From AP-15 sp963698995 (lineage in GTDB: Bacteria > Pseudomonadota > Alphaproteobacteria > ATCC43930 > CGMCC-115725), in NCBI GenBank assembly GCA_963698995.1, contig CAVOTD010000045.1, positions 1 through 64,000 of the forward strand: a stretch of 64,000 nt of DNA. Direction: 5' to 3'. A program made the translations under genes and the position numbers. This document shows, one piece after another, positions 36,393-46,447 of the stretch. The notes beneath the pieces were generated by a model, which did not search any database, was not told the DNA's origin, and saw nothing but the letters and a program-made list of their open reading frames with translations. Positions within the stretch are counted from its first letter, which is position 1, and every line of letters starts with the position of its first letter.

Positions 36393-37101
36393 ATGTTTCA
36401 ATTTTGCCCTGGCGAAAAAACTTCATCTATTCCAAGACGCGCGCTCCTGATGGGCGGATTTGCCGGGGCTGTCGGTTGCGCTTTTCCTGGGGTCGCTAAT
36501 GCCGCAACGGCAATCGTCTTGCCGACCGCAGGCGGCAGTCGACGATTCTCCGTCCTGTACAAGGGTTTCAAGATCGGCGCCCACACGGTCTCATATTCGC
36601 CGGCAACCGGCGAGACGCGGGTCGACACCGACATCGATCTCTCGGTCAAGGTGGCCTTCCTTTCCGTCTTTGCGTTCCGTCACCGCTCCCAGGAGACCTG
36701 GCGCGCGGGGCGGCTGATGTCACTGAACAGCGAAACGGTGGAGCATGGCGAGACCCTCCACGTCGAGGGCGCGGCGACGCCGCAGGGATTTCGCGTGATG
36801 AGCAAGGGCGGTCCCGTTATCGCATCCGCCGCCACCTTGACGTCAAACAGCCTGTGGACCCCAGCGATGCTGGAGCAGGCGACGGTGGTCGACGCGCAGC
36901 GTGGTGGCATCATCGGTGTCAGCGCGCGCAAGTTCGCCGACGAGCAAATCGTGATCGCCGGAGGCCCGGTTGGCGCCACGCGCTATACGTTGATCACGCC
37001 CTATTTCGCCGGCACCGTTTGGTACGACAAGGCAAACCTTTGGGTGCGCGGCGAGTTCGAGCGTGACGGCTCGAAGGTCGCAGTATCAGCTCGACGCGTG
37101 A
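36393..37101 (+). pseudogene. DUF6134-type secreted protein with frameshifted C-terminus
   Basis: ATG 36393 leads into a Tat-like signal (P-R-R-A-L-L-M-G-G-F) and a mature part F-S-V-L-Y-K-G-F-K-I-G, R-H-R-S-Q-E-T-W-R-A-G-R-L, S-L-W-T-P-A-M-L, W-V-R-G-E-F-E-R-D-G-S-K, as in DUF6134 proteins of about 230 residues. One extra base near 37078 removes the final Q-Y-Q-L-D-A and the stop TGA (37099-37101). As a result the written frame runs on, without a stop, through 35 intergenic bases into the TAXI gene at 37137. The predicted 587-residue fusion is thus a by-product of the indel. Confidence 0.7.
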
Positions 37102-37136
37102 GGCCCGCTCACCGGCGGACAAGGGGGGATTCGGTT

Positions 37137-38120
37137 ATGCCGTTTAGACGACCGCTATGCCTTGCCGCGGCGATCATGGCGAGCACCGTTGCAGGCTGCA
37201 CGACGGTCTCGGTTGCCCTCGCTCCGACCTCGGTTACTCTCGCCACCGGGACGCCCGGCGGCGTCTATCATCCGGTCGGAAGCGCGATCTGCCAGATGTT
37301 TGATCTGGGAGACCAGCATCAGGCGATGCCATGCGTCGCGGTGAGTTCCGATGGCTCGGTGGCGAACATCCGACGCGTCGAGAGCGGCGATGCAAATTTT
37401 GGCCTTTCGCAGACCGACGTCGCCTATGCCGCTTTTCATGGTGAGGGACCGTTCGCGGCCGCTGGCCCCAATCCGAAGCTGCGCATCTTGATCGCACTCT
37501 ACCGGGAAGCATTTACCGTCGTCGCTCGCGCCGATAGCGGCATACGCGATTTCCAGGATTTGCGCGGCAAACGCGTCGGCATCGGGACGAGCGGTGTCGG
37601 ATATAACTTCACGTACGATGTCGTCCTCGGATTTTATGGCTCGGCGACCTCGAGCCCCGAGCGTGTGCTAGAGCTCCCGCCCGCCGAACAGAACCAGGCG
37701 CTTTGTGGGAACAAAGTCGACGCGATCATTTTCGAAGCGGGGCATCCCAATGGGCTGACCCAGGAGGCGACGACGGACTGCCGGGCAAGGCTGGTGCGCG
37801 TCGCTGGCCCGCCGATCGATCGCCTCCTTGCGACGCATTCCGATTACGTCGCCTATGTCATCCCAGGCGGCATGTATCCCGGCAACCCCGACGATGTCCC
37901 GACAATCGGCACACGGGCCGTGCTCGTCGCATCGAGCAATCAGCCAGATGAGCTGTCCTATGCCGTGGTTAAGGCGGTGATCGAGAACTTCGCCGATTTC
38001 CGACGGTTGCACCCCGCGCTCTCGACCTTGGAGATCAAGGACATGGTGCCCAGCGGCTCTGTCATACCGATCCATCCGGGTGCGCTGAACTATTATCGTG
38101 AGGCCGGCCTCGTCCATTAA
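37137..38120 (+). CDS. TAXI-family TRAP transporter solute-binding lipoprotein
   Basis: The 327-residue protein starts at ATG 37137 with AAGGGGGG upstream. The signal ends in a lipobox (T-V-A-G-C). The TAXI family features are clear: L-A-T-G-T-P-G-G-V-Y-H-P-V-G-S-A-I-C, G-L-S-Q-T-D-V-A-Y, then D-L-R-G-K-R-V-G-I-G-T-S-G-V-G. It should bind an organic anion in the periplasm for a TRAP transporter, but no fused 4TM-12TM permease gene is nearby. In the given sequence it is in frame with the upstream DUF6134 gene, but its own start signals are good. Confidence 0.85.
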   Translation: MPFRRPLCLAAAIMASTVAGCTTVSVALAPTSVTLATGTPGGVYHPVGSAICQMFDLGDQHQAMPCVAVSSDGSVANIRRVESGDANFGLSQTDVAYAAFHGEGPFAAAGPNPKLRILIALYREAFTVVARADSGIRDFQDLRGKRVGIGTSGVGYNFTYDVVLGFYGSATSSPERVLELPPAEQNQALCGNKVDAIIFEAGHPNGLTQEATTDCRARLVRVAGPPIDRLLATHSDYVAYVIPGGMYPGNPDDVPTIGTRAVLVASSNQPDELSYAVVKAVIENFADFRRLHPALSTLEIKDMVPSGSVIPIHPGALNYYREAGLVH

Positions 38121-39937
38121 TCAGCGGCGGCCGAGGACGGCGCCGATGGGCCCTCGCGCCACTGGCAGATCCTCTTGCGGGGGTGCCTCGATCACCAGCG
38201 TGCGCGTCGGAAATGCAAAATCGATGCCCAATTGTTTTGCGAGGTCCATGATTTGCAACAGGATCTCCTCGCGCGCCGCCAGCTCTGCGGAGTAGTCTGT
38301 GGTTTCGATATGAAAATAAATCAAGATATTCAGACTGCTTTCCCCAAAATCATTGAAACGGACGTTGAAATTGGTTTTGTTCGTCAGCGGATGATCGGTA
38401 ATAATCTGTTTGATACCGGCGATCAGCTGTTCGAGCTTTTCGCGAGGAGTGTCGTAGGTGACTTGGATCAGAAAGCGCTGGCGGCGCATCTTGCGAAGGC
38501 TGAGGTTTTCGACAGTTGCATTGACCACGGAGTTGTTCGGAATTGATATCAGCGAGTTATCCCCTGTCCGGATGCGGGTGCTGCGGAAGCCGACATCCTC
38601 GACCGTGCCTTCGCCCCCGGACACTTTCACGTAATGACCGACGCGAAACGGCTTTTCGATCATGATCAACATCGAGCCGAGGAGGTTGGCGAGGCTGTCC
38701 CGAGCCGCCAGTGCCACGGCCAAACCGCCGACGCCCAGCCCTGCCAACACCGAATAGGTCGGGAAACCCAGCTCGTAGGACCCTTGGATCAAGAATCCGA
38801 CGGCAATCACCATACCGGCGAAGCGCATGCCGAGTTTGATGAGCTGGCTGTCCAGGCTGCGTTGTCGCAGATGCTCCGATGCCACGATGGTTTCGGCGAG
38901 AAGGCCGGCGGCGATCATGGAAAGCCAGGCGGCGCTGAGATACAGCGTGCCCGTCTGCATAAAGGTGATGACTATGCGCGCGGTCCCGCCGATCCGGAAT
39001 ATCATGCAGAGCAAGGGTACCGGGAAGGCCGTCACCAGAATGATCGCCAGCGGCGTCAGGAGGGTGTGCCAGCCGGGGCCGTGACTCCTCTGGCCTCTTG
39101 CCCGCGAGATGCCGGTTCAGGCGATATATGCCGTAGACAAATCCCAGGCAGACGGCTAGCCCGACCGCGAGCCCGAGCCACTGCCATGATGCCACCCCGG
39201 CGATCGGGGATTTGGCCCAGGCCGGCAAGCGCAACGTCCAGCGGATCGGCACGATGCGCTCCAATCCGACTGGGGAACTCGATGTAGGCCTCGTAAATCG
39301 TCGCCGTGCCGCCCGCGCTCAATTTGCGATAGACATCGCTCAATTCGGCTGCCGGGCCGGGCTTGTAAGGCAGTTTCTTGATGCGTTCGTAGAATTCGGG
39401 GAGGCGATCCACCGTGCCGGCGGAGACGAGATATTCGCCGGAACGCGGTCCGTTCTCGATGAGGGCGATGTCGATCTCGGTTTCCGGCAGCCGCCACCGC
39501 TTGAACGGCAGGCCCGCAGCTGCGTTCCGGTCGGGGACACTGTCGAAAGCAGGAAGCTCGATCCGGTCGAGTATCTCCTTTAATTGGATCGCCCGCTCGG
39601 CGGCGACCGTCTGTTGGAGCACAGGGGGAATATCGGAAAGGTCCAGAACCTTGATCGCCTTTGCTGCGGCAGAGAGGGTCTCGACCTGTCTGCGCCGTTC
39701 GTCGGAAGTGAGGTACAGTCTTTGCGACGCCGCATATTCCTGCAGAATGTCCTTTATGCCGCGGTAGATCCCGTCCATCGTCACGACGAAATCCTGCAGT
39801 GTCTCTCTGGGGCTGGCGGTATCGACCGGGCGCAGCGGATTAACCTCTGCCGCCTTCGCTGCATTCGAGAACGCGCAACTCGACGCGATCAGAAGGCCTA
39901 TGCTCAGATATACGAGACGGTTGAAGACAGGGATCAT
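38121..39937 (-). pseudogene. MscS-family mechanosensitive channel, two frameshifts
   Basis: The intended protein is about 605 residues. The N-terminus has a signal peptide and a periplasmic domain (E-T-L-Q-D-F-V-V-T-M-D-G, then L-P-E-F-Y-E-R-I-K), followed by membrane helices and the MscS core (L-A-V-A-L-A-A-R-D-S-L-A-N-L, then F-R-V-G-H-Y-V-K-V-S-G-G-E-G-T-V and I-P-N-N-S-V-V-N-A-T-V-E). Breaks near 39265 and 39095 divide it into three frames. The C-terminal 300 residues alone form a clean frame from 39035 with a nearly complete pore and cytoplasmic domain. Intact relatives open under membrane tension. Confidence 0.8.
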
Positions 39938-40372
39938 CGCCGATCACCCAACTTGCTTCATTTGCCGGCGGCGGTCGCGCTCCGCGACGGCACTCGTGAA
40001 GCCAACTGTCGCAATGGTCGCGGCAGGTGTCCAACTCTATTTCGCCACGCGGCGGCGGCACCCGGCCGTGAGCGTTGCACGACGTTGCGCCCTTCGCAAG
40101 GCCACGCCTAGGCAGAATTGGCAAAAGTCGGGAAGCCCGCGGATGAAACTTACTGCCGCAACCCCGCAGGCGCGGTTCATCTTGGCCGGGGGATCCCTCC
40201 GGCTTGGAGCCGAAACGCTGGGCGATGCCGACGCAGACAGCCCTGAGTGACCGGTTTCCACCCAACTCGCACGGCGCAGATATCTGAGCCGCAGCGGGAT
40301 TTGAAATCAAGCGGCTCTCGGTGTGCAAAAGGTAGGCATGGATATTTTAGACGGCACCAGCGGTGCTCCGGC
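39938..40372. other. Region without a recognisable gene
   Basis: Between the MscS and monooxygenase remnants there are only short overlapping frames with no motif, start signal or RNA structure that I can support. Confidence 0.45.
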
Positions 40373-41712
40373 TTAGAAGCCCCGCTTCTCGAAAAACCGG
40401 TTCTCGGGCCGCGGCAGGCCGAGGTTTTCGCGCAGGGTCTGGCCTTCGTATTCGCGGCGGAAGAGGTTGCGGCGCTGCAGTTCGGGGACGACCCGGTCGA
40501 CGAAATCGTCGAGGCCGCCCGGGACCCACGGGAACATGATGTTGAAGCCGTCGCAGGCGTCGCTGTAGAGCCACTCCTCCATCTGGTCGGCGATCATCTT
40601 CGGGGGTGCCGACCATCGCGAGGCCGCCATAGCTGCCGGCGATCTGGGCCAGTTGGCGGACCGTCAGATTGTCGCGCCGGGCGCGTGCGATGACCCGCTC
40701 GCGGCCGCTCTTGCTGGCGTTGCTCTCCGGGATCTCGGGCAGCGGGCCGTCGAGGTCGAAGACCGAGGCGTCGCAGCCCAAGGCGATCGACAATGAGGCG
40801 ATGCCGCTGTCGGGGTGCACGAGGCTGTCGAGCAAGGCCCGCTTGTCGCGCGCCTCCTCCGCGGTGTCGCCGACGACGACGAGGCAGCCGGGCAGGATCT
40901 TGATGTGGTCCGGGTCGCGCCCGGCCTTTCTCGCCCGCTCCCTGACATCGGCGTAGTAGCTCTGCGCGTCGGCGAGCTTGCCGCCGCTGGCGAAGATCAT
41001 CTCGGCGGTCTCGGCGGCGAGCTGGCGGCCGGCGTCGGAGGCGCCGGCCTGGACGATGACCGGCCAGCCCTGGATCGGCCGGGCGATGTTCAGCGGGCCG
41101 CGCACCGACAGGAACTCGCCCTTGTGGTCGAGCACATGCATCCGGTCGGGGTCGAAATAGATGCCGTTCTCGACATCGCGGATGAAGGCGTCGTCGGCCC
41201 AGCTGTCCCACAGCCCGGTCACGACATCGAAGAACTCGCGGGCGCGGCGGTAGCGCTCGCCGTGCTCCATATGCTCGGTCAGCCCGAAATTGAGCGCCGA
41301 GTCGGGGTTCGAGGTGGTGACCAGGTTCCAGCCGGCGCGGCCGCCGCTGATATGGTCGAGCGAGGCGAAGCGGCGGGCGATCGTGTAGGCCGGCTCGAAG
41401 GTCGTCGAGGCGGTGGCGATCAGCCCGAGATGCTCGGTCATCATCGCCAATACCGGCAACAGGGTCAGCGGGTCGAAGGAGGTGACCGTGGCGCTGCGCT
41501 TCAACGCCGCCATCGGCATGTTGAGCACGGCCAGATGGTCGGCCATGAACCAGGCGTCGAAGCGGCCGCGCTTCGAGCTTCTGCGCGAAGCGGATCAGGT
41601 GCTGCAGGTTGAAGTTGGCGTCGGGGTAGGCGCCGGGATAGCGCCACCAGGCGGTGTGGATGCCGACCGGGCGCATGAAGGCGCCGAGATGCAATCGACG
41701 TGACGCCGTCAT
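40373..41712 (-). pseudogene. LLM-class flavin-dependent monooxygenase (NtaA/SnaA/DszA type), two frameshifts
   Basis: ATG 41712 begins M-T-A-S-R-R-L-H-L-G-A-F. The long form of the family is evident: W-R-Y-P-G-A-Y-P-D-A-N-F, F-M-A-D-H-L-A-V, F-E-P-A-Y-T-I-A-R-R-F-A-S-L-D-H, A-G-W-N-L-V-T-T-S-N, G-Q-A-like W-P-V-I-V-Q-A-G-A-S-D-A-G, and a C-terminal end in a third frame (G-F-N-I-M-F-P-W-V-P-G-G-L-D-D-F-V). Breaks near 41580 and 40605. Members use reduced FMN from a partner reductase to oxidise chelators, sulfur compounds or amines. It is divergent from the alpha/beta hydrolase remnant, with a 91-base shared promoter region. Confidence 0.8.
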
Positions 41713-41803
41713 CGCTGCTGCTCCTCCGATGGTGGACAAACCCGCGCCGCGGGCCGATGCTGGAGTTGGCGCAGACTATCGCGAAATCAAGTCAAGGGTC
41801 GCC

Positions 41804-42716
41804 ATGGCCGACGATCAGCACGCCGCATTGTCGCGGACCGATTATACCGTCAAAAAGGGCGAGGTCTCGCTCGCGGTCTACCGCAAGACGCAGTCCGGGT
41901 CGATGCCGCGCCCGGTGCTCTTTCTCGTTCACGGCTCGTCCAATTCGGCGCTGTCGTCGTTCGATCTCGCGGTTCCCGGCGCCGGCGAATATTCGACGAT
42001 GAACGTCTTCGCCGGGTCTCGGTTTTGACGTGTGGACGATGGATCACGAGAATTACGGTCGCTCGTCGCGGACCGCCGGCAATTCCGACATCGCCAGCGG
42101 GGTCGAAGACCTGATCGCCGCGACCGAGCTCGTGATCCGCGAGACCGGCCGCGAGCGCCTGCATTTTATGGGCGAATCCTCGGGCGCGCTGCGCGCTGCC
42201 GCATTCGCCATGGTGCGGCCCGAGCGGGTCGACCGGCTCGTGCTGAACGCCTTCACTTATACCGGCGGGAACTCACCAACTCTGGCCAAGCGCGCGGAGC
42301 AGCTCGACTATTTTCGCGCCCACAACCGGCGGCCGCGCGATCGCGCGATGATCCGCAGCATCTTCACCCGCGACCATCCCGGAACCAGCGACCCCGCGGT
42401 CGCCGAGGCATTGGCCGACGCCGAGCTGGTCTTCGGCGAGGAAGTGCCGACCGGAACCTATCTCGACATGACGGCGAACCTGCCGGTGGTCGATCCGCTC
42501 AAGGTGTTGGCGCCGGTCATGATCGTACGCGGCGAGCATGACGGGATCGCCAGCGAGGAGGATCTGCTCGACTTCTTCCGCCAGCTGCCCAACCCGGATC
42601 GCCAGTTCGTCGTCCTGCCGGGCGCCGCGCATGCGCTCGTCTTCGGCCACAACCGGCACCAGCTCTGGCACATCGTGCACGCCTTCCTCTCGATGCCAGC
42701 GCGCCGCGATCGGTAG
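41804..42716 (+). pseudogene. Alpha/beta hydrolase, one +1 frameshift
   Basis: ATG 41804 starts M-A-D-D-Q-H-A-A-L-S-R. The first part holds L-F-L-V-H-G-S-S-N-S-A (oxyanion region). An extra G in GCCGGGTCT near 42017 shifts the frame; the rest continues in a second frame as G-F-D-V-W-T-M-D-H-E-N-Y-G, with the nucleophile elbow F-M-G-E-S-S-G-A (Ser), the acid in R-G-E-H-D-G-I-A and the His in P-G-A-A-H-A-L-V. Total about 303 residues, all catalytic residues present across the two frames. The substrate is unknown. Confidence 0.82.
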
Positions 42717-43225
42717 CTGAGATTGATCAACCGGCTTTTGGCCGGTCCCAAGGCGCCACACCCGATGGCAGGGTTGACGATTGCGGTCTGATCGACTGAG
42801 GGAGCGGTTGGGGGTGGCCGGCCGGTGACCTGCTCGAACTGGCCGGGCTTCGACAACCAGCGTCGCAGCGAGTTGAATTCGAACCCCGGCCTCTGTTCCG
42901 CCAGGGCTCGCAGCAATCGCGTTATCATCGGGAAGTCGGCGGGACCGTAGAAGGCGATCTCGGCGGCAAGATCGACTTCGTGTTCGAGCGCAACGTCCAG
43001 CAGCGCCAGATAATCCTCGAGGGTGCTCGCGGGCGCTTCACGAATTGCAGCTACGACCGCACTGATGTCGAGTAGCAGCTTCGCCTGCCGGTCGCGCAGC
43101 AGCGTCACATCGGCGCCGCCGATACCGGCTCTCTCCAACGCGATGGCGAGTTCATGATGCTCGTTCTCGAGCTTCGCCCAGAGCCCGTGCAACTCTAGCA
43201 TCGAAATGGACGCGCCGTTGCTCAA
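42458..43225 (-). CDS. Hypothetical helical protein (N-terminal part credible)
   Basis: The open frame starts at TTG 43223-43225 or ATG 43199-43201 (M-L-E-L-H-G-L-W). About 145 residues look real: H-E-L-A-I-A-L-E-R-A, then E-A-P-A-S-T-L-E-D-Y-L-A-L-L-D-V-A-L and F-P-M-I-T-R-L-L-R-A-L-A. Many alphaproteobacteria have short hypotheticals of this helical type. The rest of the frame runs antisense through the end of the hydrolase gene (to 42458) and is probably not natural, so a frame break or lost stop near 42790 is likely. Confidence 0.45.
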   Translation of the reverse strand: MSNGASISMLELHGLWAKLENEHHELAIALERAGIGGADVTLLRDRQAKLLLDISAVVAAIREAPASTLEDYLALLDVALEHEVDLAAEIAFYGPADFPMITRLLRALAEQRPGFEFNSLRRWLSKPGQFEQVTGRPPPTAPSVDQTAIVNPAIGCGALGPAKSRLINLSYRSRRAGIERKACTMCQSWCRLWPKTSACAAPGRTTNWRSGLGSWRKKSSRSSSLAIPSCSPRTIMTGANTLSGSTTGRFAVMSR

Positions 43226-43451
43226 TGGCCATCTCCTGTGTCCGGAGCCCTAAGCAAAGGCTAATCGTCGCGGTTCGAACTCGACTGTCCAAAATGCGTC
43301 AAATTCGGGCCCGGCACACACTTCCTTCGGAACCGGCCCCCCGGCTTGGCGCGAATAGAGCCGCGCGCCAGCGGGTTGCCCTTCGGGAACGCTACCTCCT
43401 GACGCTCGGTTTCGCGTATAGAGATCGCACACCGATCGAGGCTACCCGCAC

Positions 43452-45011
43452 ATGAACTCCCGTCCCCGTCCGCTGGTGCTGTGTATTCTCGACGGATGGG
43501 GCGAGCGCGAGAAAGCCGACGACAACGCGATCGCGCGGGCCCGAACACCCAACTGGCATCGCCTGATGGCGCGTTGGCCGCACGCGCAGCTCCAGGCGAG
43601 CGAGCACTATGTCGGGTTGCCCGACGGCCAGATGGGAAATTCGGAAGTCGGCCACACCAATATCGGTGCCGGGCGGGTCGTCTTTCAGGACCTGCCGCGA
43701 ATCGATGCCGCAATCGCCGACGGCACGCTCGCCGCGATGCCGGCGCTCAGCCACTTCATCGGCAAATTAAAGGAGACCCGCGGCACGGCTCATCTGCTCG
43801 GTCTGATGTCGCCCGGCGGCGTCCATTCGCACCAGAACCAGATCGCTGCGCTCGCCCATATTCTCGGAGAGGCCGGATTGCCGGTGGCGGTTCATGCCTT
43901 TCTCGACGGGCGCGACACCCCGCCCAAAGCTGCTCTTTCCTACCTGAAGGAATTCGGCGACGCGGTTGTCGGGGTTAAAAATTTACGGATCGCCAGCGTT
44001 TGCGGCCGCTATTACGCGATGGATCGCGACAAGCGCTGGGACCGCGTCGAAAAAGCCTATCTGACGATCGTCGAGGGCGCCGGCCAACGCGCCGATGATC
44101 CGATAAAGGCGGTCGAAGCCGGGTATGCCCGCGGCGAAACCGACGAATTCGTCGCGCCGACCGCAATCGCCGGCTATGACGGGATGCACGATGGCGATGG
44201 GCTGTTGATCGCCAACTTTCGCGCCGACCGGGTGCGCGAAATCGCCGGGGCCTTGCTCGACCCGAATTTCTCCGGCTTTTCGCGGGCAAAGACCGTTGCC
44301 TTCGCTGCGGCCGTCGGCCTCGTCGAATATTCGACCGAGCTCAACCGCTTTCTCGCGACGCTGTTCCCGCCCGACCATCTCGACGACACCTTCGGCGAGC
44401 TGGTGTCGCGCGCCGGGCTGACGCAACTGCGCATCGCCGAGACCGAGAAATACGCCCACGTCACGTTCTTTTTCAACGGCGGTCGCGAGACCGTGTTTTC
44501 GGGCGAGGAGCGGATTTTGGTCCCCTCGCCCAAGGTGGCGACTTACGATCGGCAGCCGGAGATGTCGGCGCCCGAGGTGACCGACAAAGTGATCGAGGCG
44601 ATCCGGGCCGGCCGTTTCGACGTCATCGTGCTGAATTACGCCAACACCGACATGGTCGGGCACACCGGGCAGGTCGGCGCGGCGATCCAGGCGGTCGAAA
44701 CCGTCGACACCTGTCTCGGCCGGCTCACCGAAGTCCTTGAAGAGGCCGGCGGAACTCTCGTCATCACCGCCGATCACGGCAATGCCGAGATGATGCGCGA
44801 TCCCGAAACCGGCGAGCCGCATACCGCGCACACATTGAACCCGGTGCCGTTCGTCGTGGTGAACCCACCTTCAGCAATTCCGCGCCTCGATAACGGCCGG
44901 CTGTCCGACATCGCTCCGACATTGCTCGACATCCTCGGCTTGCCGAGGCCGGCGGCGATGACCGGCCATTCGCTGATCGCATCAGCAGCGGGGCAGCACG
45001 CAGCGGATTGA
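43452..45011 (+). CDS. gpmI: 2,3-bisphosphoglycerate-independent phosphoglycerate mutase
   Basis: The 519-residue, Mn-dependent enzyme interconverts 3- and 2-phosphoglycerate in glycolysis. L-C-I-L-D-G-W-G at the N-terminus and D-H-G-N-A-E-M-M near the C-terminus are metal sites; G-Q-M-G-N-S-E-V-G-H-T-N holds the catalytic Ser near residue 62. The intervening phosphotransferase domain (H-Q-N-Q-I-A-A-L, F-L-D-G-R-D-T-P-P) is complete. The ATG at 43452 is well placed. ctpA and rppH follow on the same strand. In many relatives an envC gene lies between gpmI and ctpA; here there are only 110 bases. Confidence 0.95.
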   Translation: MNSRPRPLVLCILDGWGEREKADDNAIARARTPNWHRLMARWPHAQLQASEHYVGLPDGQMGNSEVGHTNIGAGRVVFQDLPRIDAAIADGTLAAMPALSHFIGKLKETRGTAHLLGLMSPGGVHSHQNQIAALAHILGEAGLPVAVHAFLDGRDTPPKAALSYLKEFGDAVVGVKNLRIASVCGRYYAMDRDKRWDRVEKAYLTIVEGAGQRADDPIKAVEAGYARGETDEFVAPTAIAGYDGMHDGDGLLIANFRADRVREIAGALLDPNFSGFSRAKTVAFAAAVGLVEYSTELNRFLATLFPPDHLDDTFGELVSRAGLTQLRIAETEKYAHVTFFFNGGRETVFSGEERILVPSPKVATYDRQPEMSAPEVTDKVIEAIRAGRFDVIVLNYANTDMVGHTGQVGAAIQAVETVDTCLGRLTEVLEEAGGTLVITADHGNAEMMRDPETGEPHTAHTLNPVPFVVVNPPSAIPRLDNGRLSDIAPTLLDILGLPRPAAMTGHSLIASAAGQHAAD

Positions 45012-45121
45012 TGCCGGGCGATTTCGCCGCTGCGGCTTGTCTTGATCATCGAGCGCGGCGCCAGATATCATAGCGTAATCGCGAATCGAGCCGATTGGGC
45101 CCGAGACCATAGGGTGAATGG

Positions 45122-46414
45122 ATGAAGCGTTCGGCTCTTATCGCGGTGGCGGCCGCTACCGTTGTCGTGTTTTCGCTGCGCCAGGATGTCGGGGCAGCCG
45201 CGCCGGGAAACAGCAATTCGGCGGAAACCTATAAGCAACTCAATCTGTTCGGCGAGGTTTTTGAGAGGGTGCGCGCCGAATATGCCGACGAGGTCAGCGA
45301 CGACACGCTGGTCGAGTCGGCGATCAACGGCATGCTGACCTCGCTCGACCCGCACTCGAACTATCTGAACACCAAGAATTTCAACGATATGAAAGTCCAG
45401 ACCCGCGGCGAGTTCGGCGGGCTCGGGATCGAAGTGTCGATGGAGAACGGGCTCGTCAAGGTGGTGTCGCCGATCGACGATACCCCCGCCGCTCACGCCG
45501 GCTTGAAGCCCGGCGACCTGATCACTCATCTCGATGGCGACCCGGTCCAGGGGATGACGCTTCCTGAAGCGGTCGAGAAAATGCGCGGCCCGATCAGCAG
45601 CGAGATCAAGCTGACGATCCGGCGCGAGGGGAAGGAGCCGTTCGACGTCAAGCTGACCCGGGCGACGATCAGGATCCAGTCGGTCCGCTCGCATCTCGAG
45701 GGCGACAATATCGGCTATATCCGAATCACGACATTCAACGAGCAGACCGATGTCGGGCTCAACAATGCGATGAAAAACCTGAAGCAGCAGGCCGGCAATA
45801 AGCTGCTCGGGGTGATCCTCGACCTGCGCAACAATCCGGGCGGTCTGCTCGATCAGGCGGTGGCGGTGTCGGACGCGTTTATCGACAAGGGCGAGATCGT
45901 GTCGACCCGCGGCCGGCGCAGCGAGGATGCCCAGCGCTACAATGCGCGACCGGGCGACATCGCCGCCGGGCTGCCGGTTGCCGTGCTGATCAATGGCGGC
46001 TCCGCCTCGGCCAGCGAGATCGTCGCCGGCGCGCTGCAGGACCACCATCGGGCGATCCTTCTCGGCACCAAATCCTTCGGCAAGGGATCGGTGCAGACGA
46101 TCATCCCGCTTCCGGGACACGGAGCGATGCGCCTGACCACGGCGCGCTACTACACGCCCTCGGGCCGCTCGATCCAGGCCAAGGGGATCGACCCGGACAT
46201 CATCGTCGACGCCGCCAAGATCGAAAAGACCGCCGAGAAGGGCGACAAGGTCGCCACCGCATCCGACTTGAAGAAGGACGATTCCGGCGACGGGACGCCC
46301 GAGCAGAGTTCGGTCGATCCGACGATCATGGGGACGCCCGCCGATTACCAGCTGGCGCGGGCGGTCGATATGTTGCGCGGCATCTCGTTGTTCAACGGGC
46401 GCGTCGTCAACTGA
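45122..46414 (+). CDS. ctpA: S41-family C-terminal processing peptidase
   Basis: The 430-residue periplasmic serine protease has a signal sequence (M-K-R-S-A-L-I-A-V), a PDZ domain (G-E-F-G-G-L-G-I-E-V, then H-A-G-L-K-P-G-D-L-I) and the S41 catalytic domain. The catalytic Ser is in G-G-S-A-S-A-S-E-I-V-A-G and the Lys in G-T-K-S-F-G-K-G-S-V-Q. CtpA-type enzymes trim envelope proteins or peptidoglycan hydrolases, usually with a lipoprotein adaptor. It lies between gpmI and rppH, a typical alphaproteobacterial order, and the frame is intact. Confidence 0.93.
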   Translation: MKRSALIAVAAATVVVFSLRQDVGAAAPGNSNSAETYKQLNLFGEVFERVRAEYADEVSDDTLVESAINGMLTSLDPHSNYLNTKNFNDMKVQTRGEFGGLGIEVSMENGLVKVVSPIDDTPAAHAGLKPGDLITHLDGDPVQGMTLPEAVEKMRGPISSEIKLTIRREGKEPFDVKLTRATIRIQSVRSHLEGDNIGYIRITTFNEQTDVGLNNAMKNLKQQAGNKLLGVILDLRNNPGGLLDQAVAVSDAFIDKGEIVSTRGRRSEDAQRYNARPGDIAAGLPVAVLINGGSASASEIVAGALQDHHRAILLGTKSFGKGSVQTIIPLPGHGAMRLTTARYYTPSGRSIQAKGIDPDIIVDAAKIEKTAEKGDKVATASDLKKDDSGDGTPEQSSVDPTIMGTPADYQLARAVDMLRGISLFNGRVVN

Positions 46415-46447
46415 GCGTCACGCGGATCGGCGCGGCCGCGTTGCCCA

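Noticed and set aside
36357..38120. A genuine 587-residue DUF6134-TAXI fusion protein
   Set aside because: The natural stop and the final DUF6134 residues are present one frame away, and the TAXI gene has its own start codon and ribosome binding site, so the fusion is best explained by one extra base.
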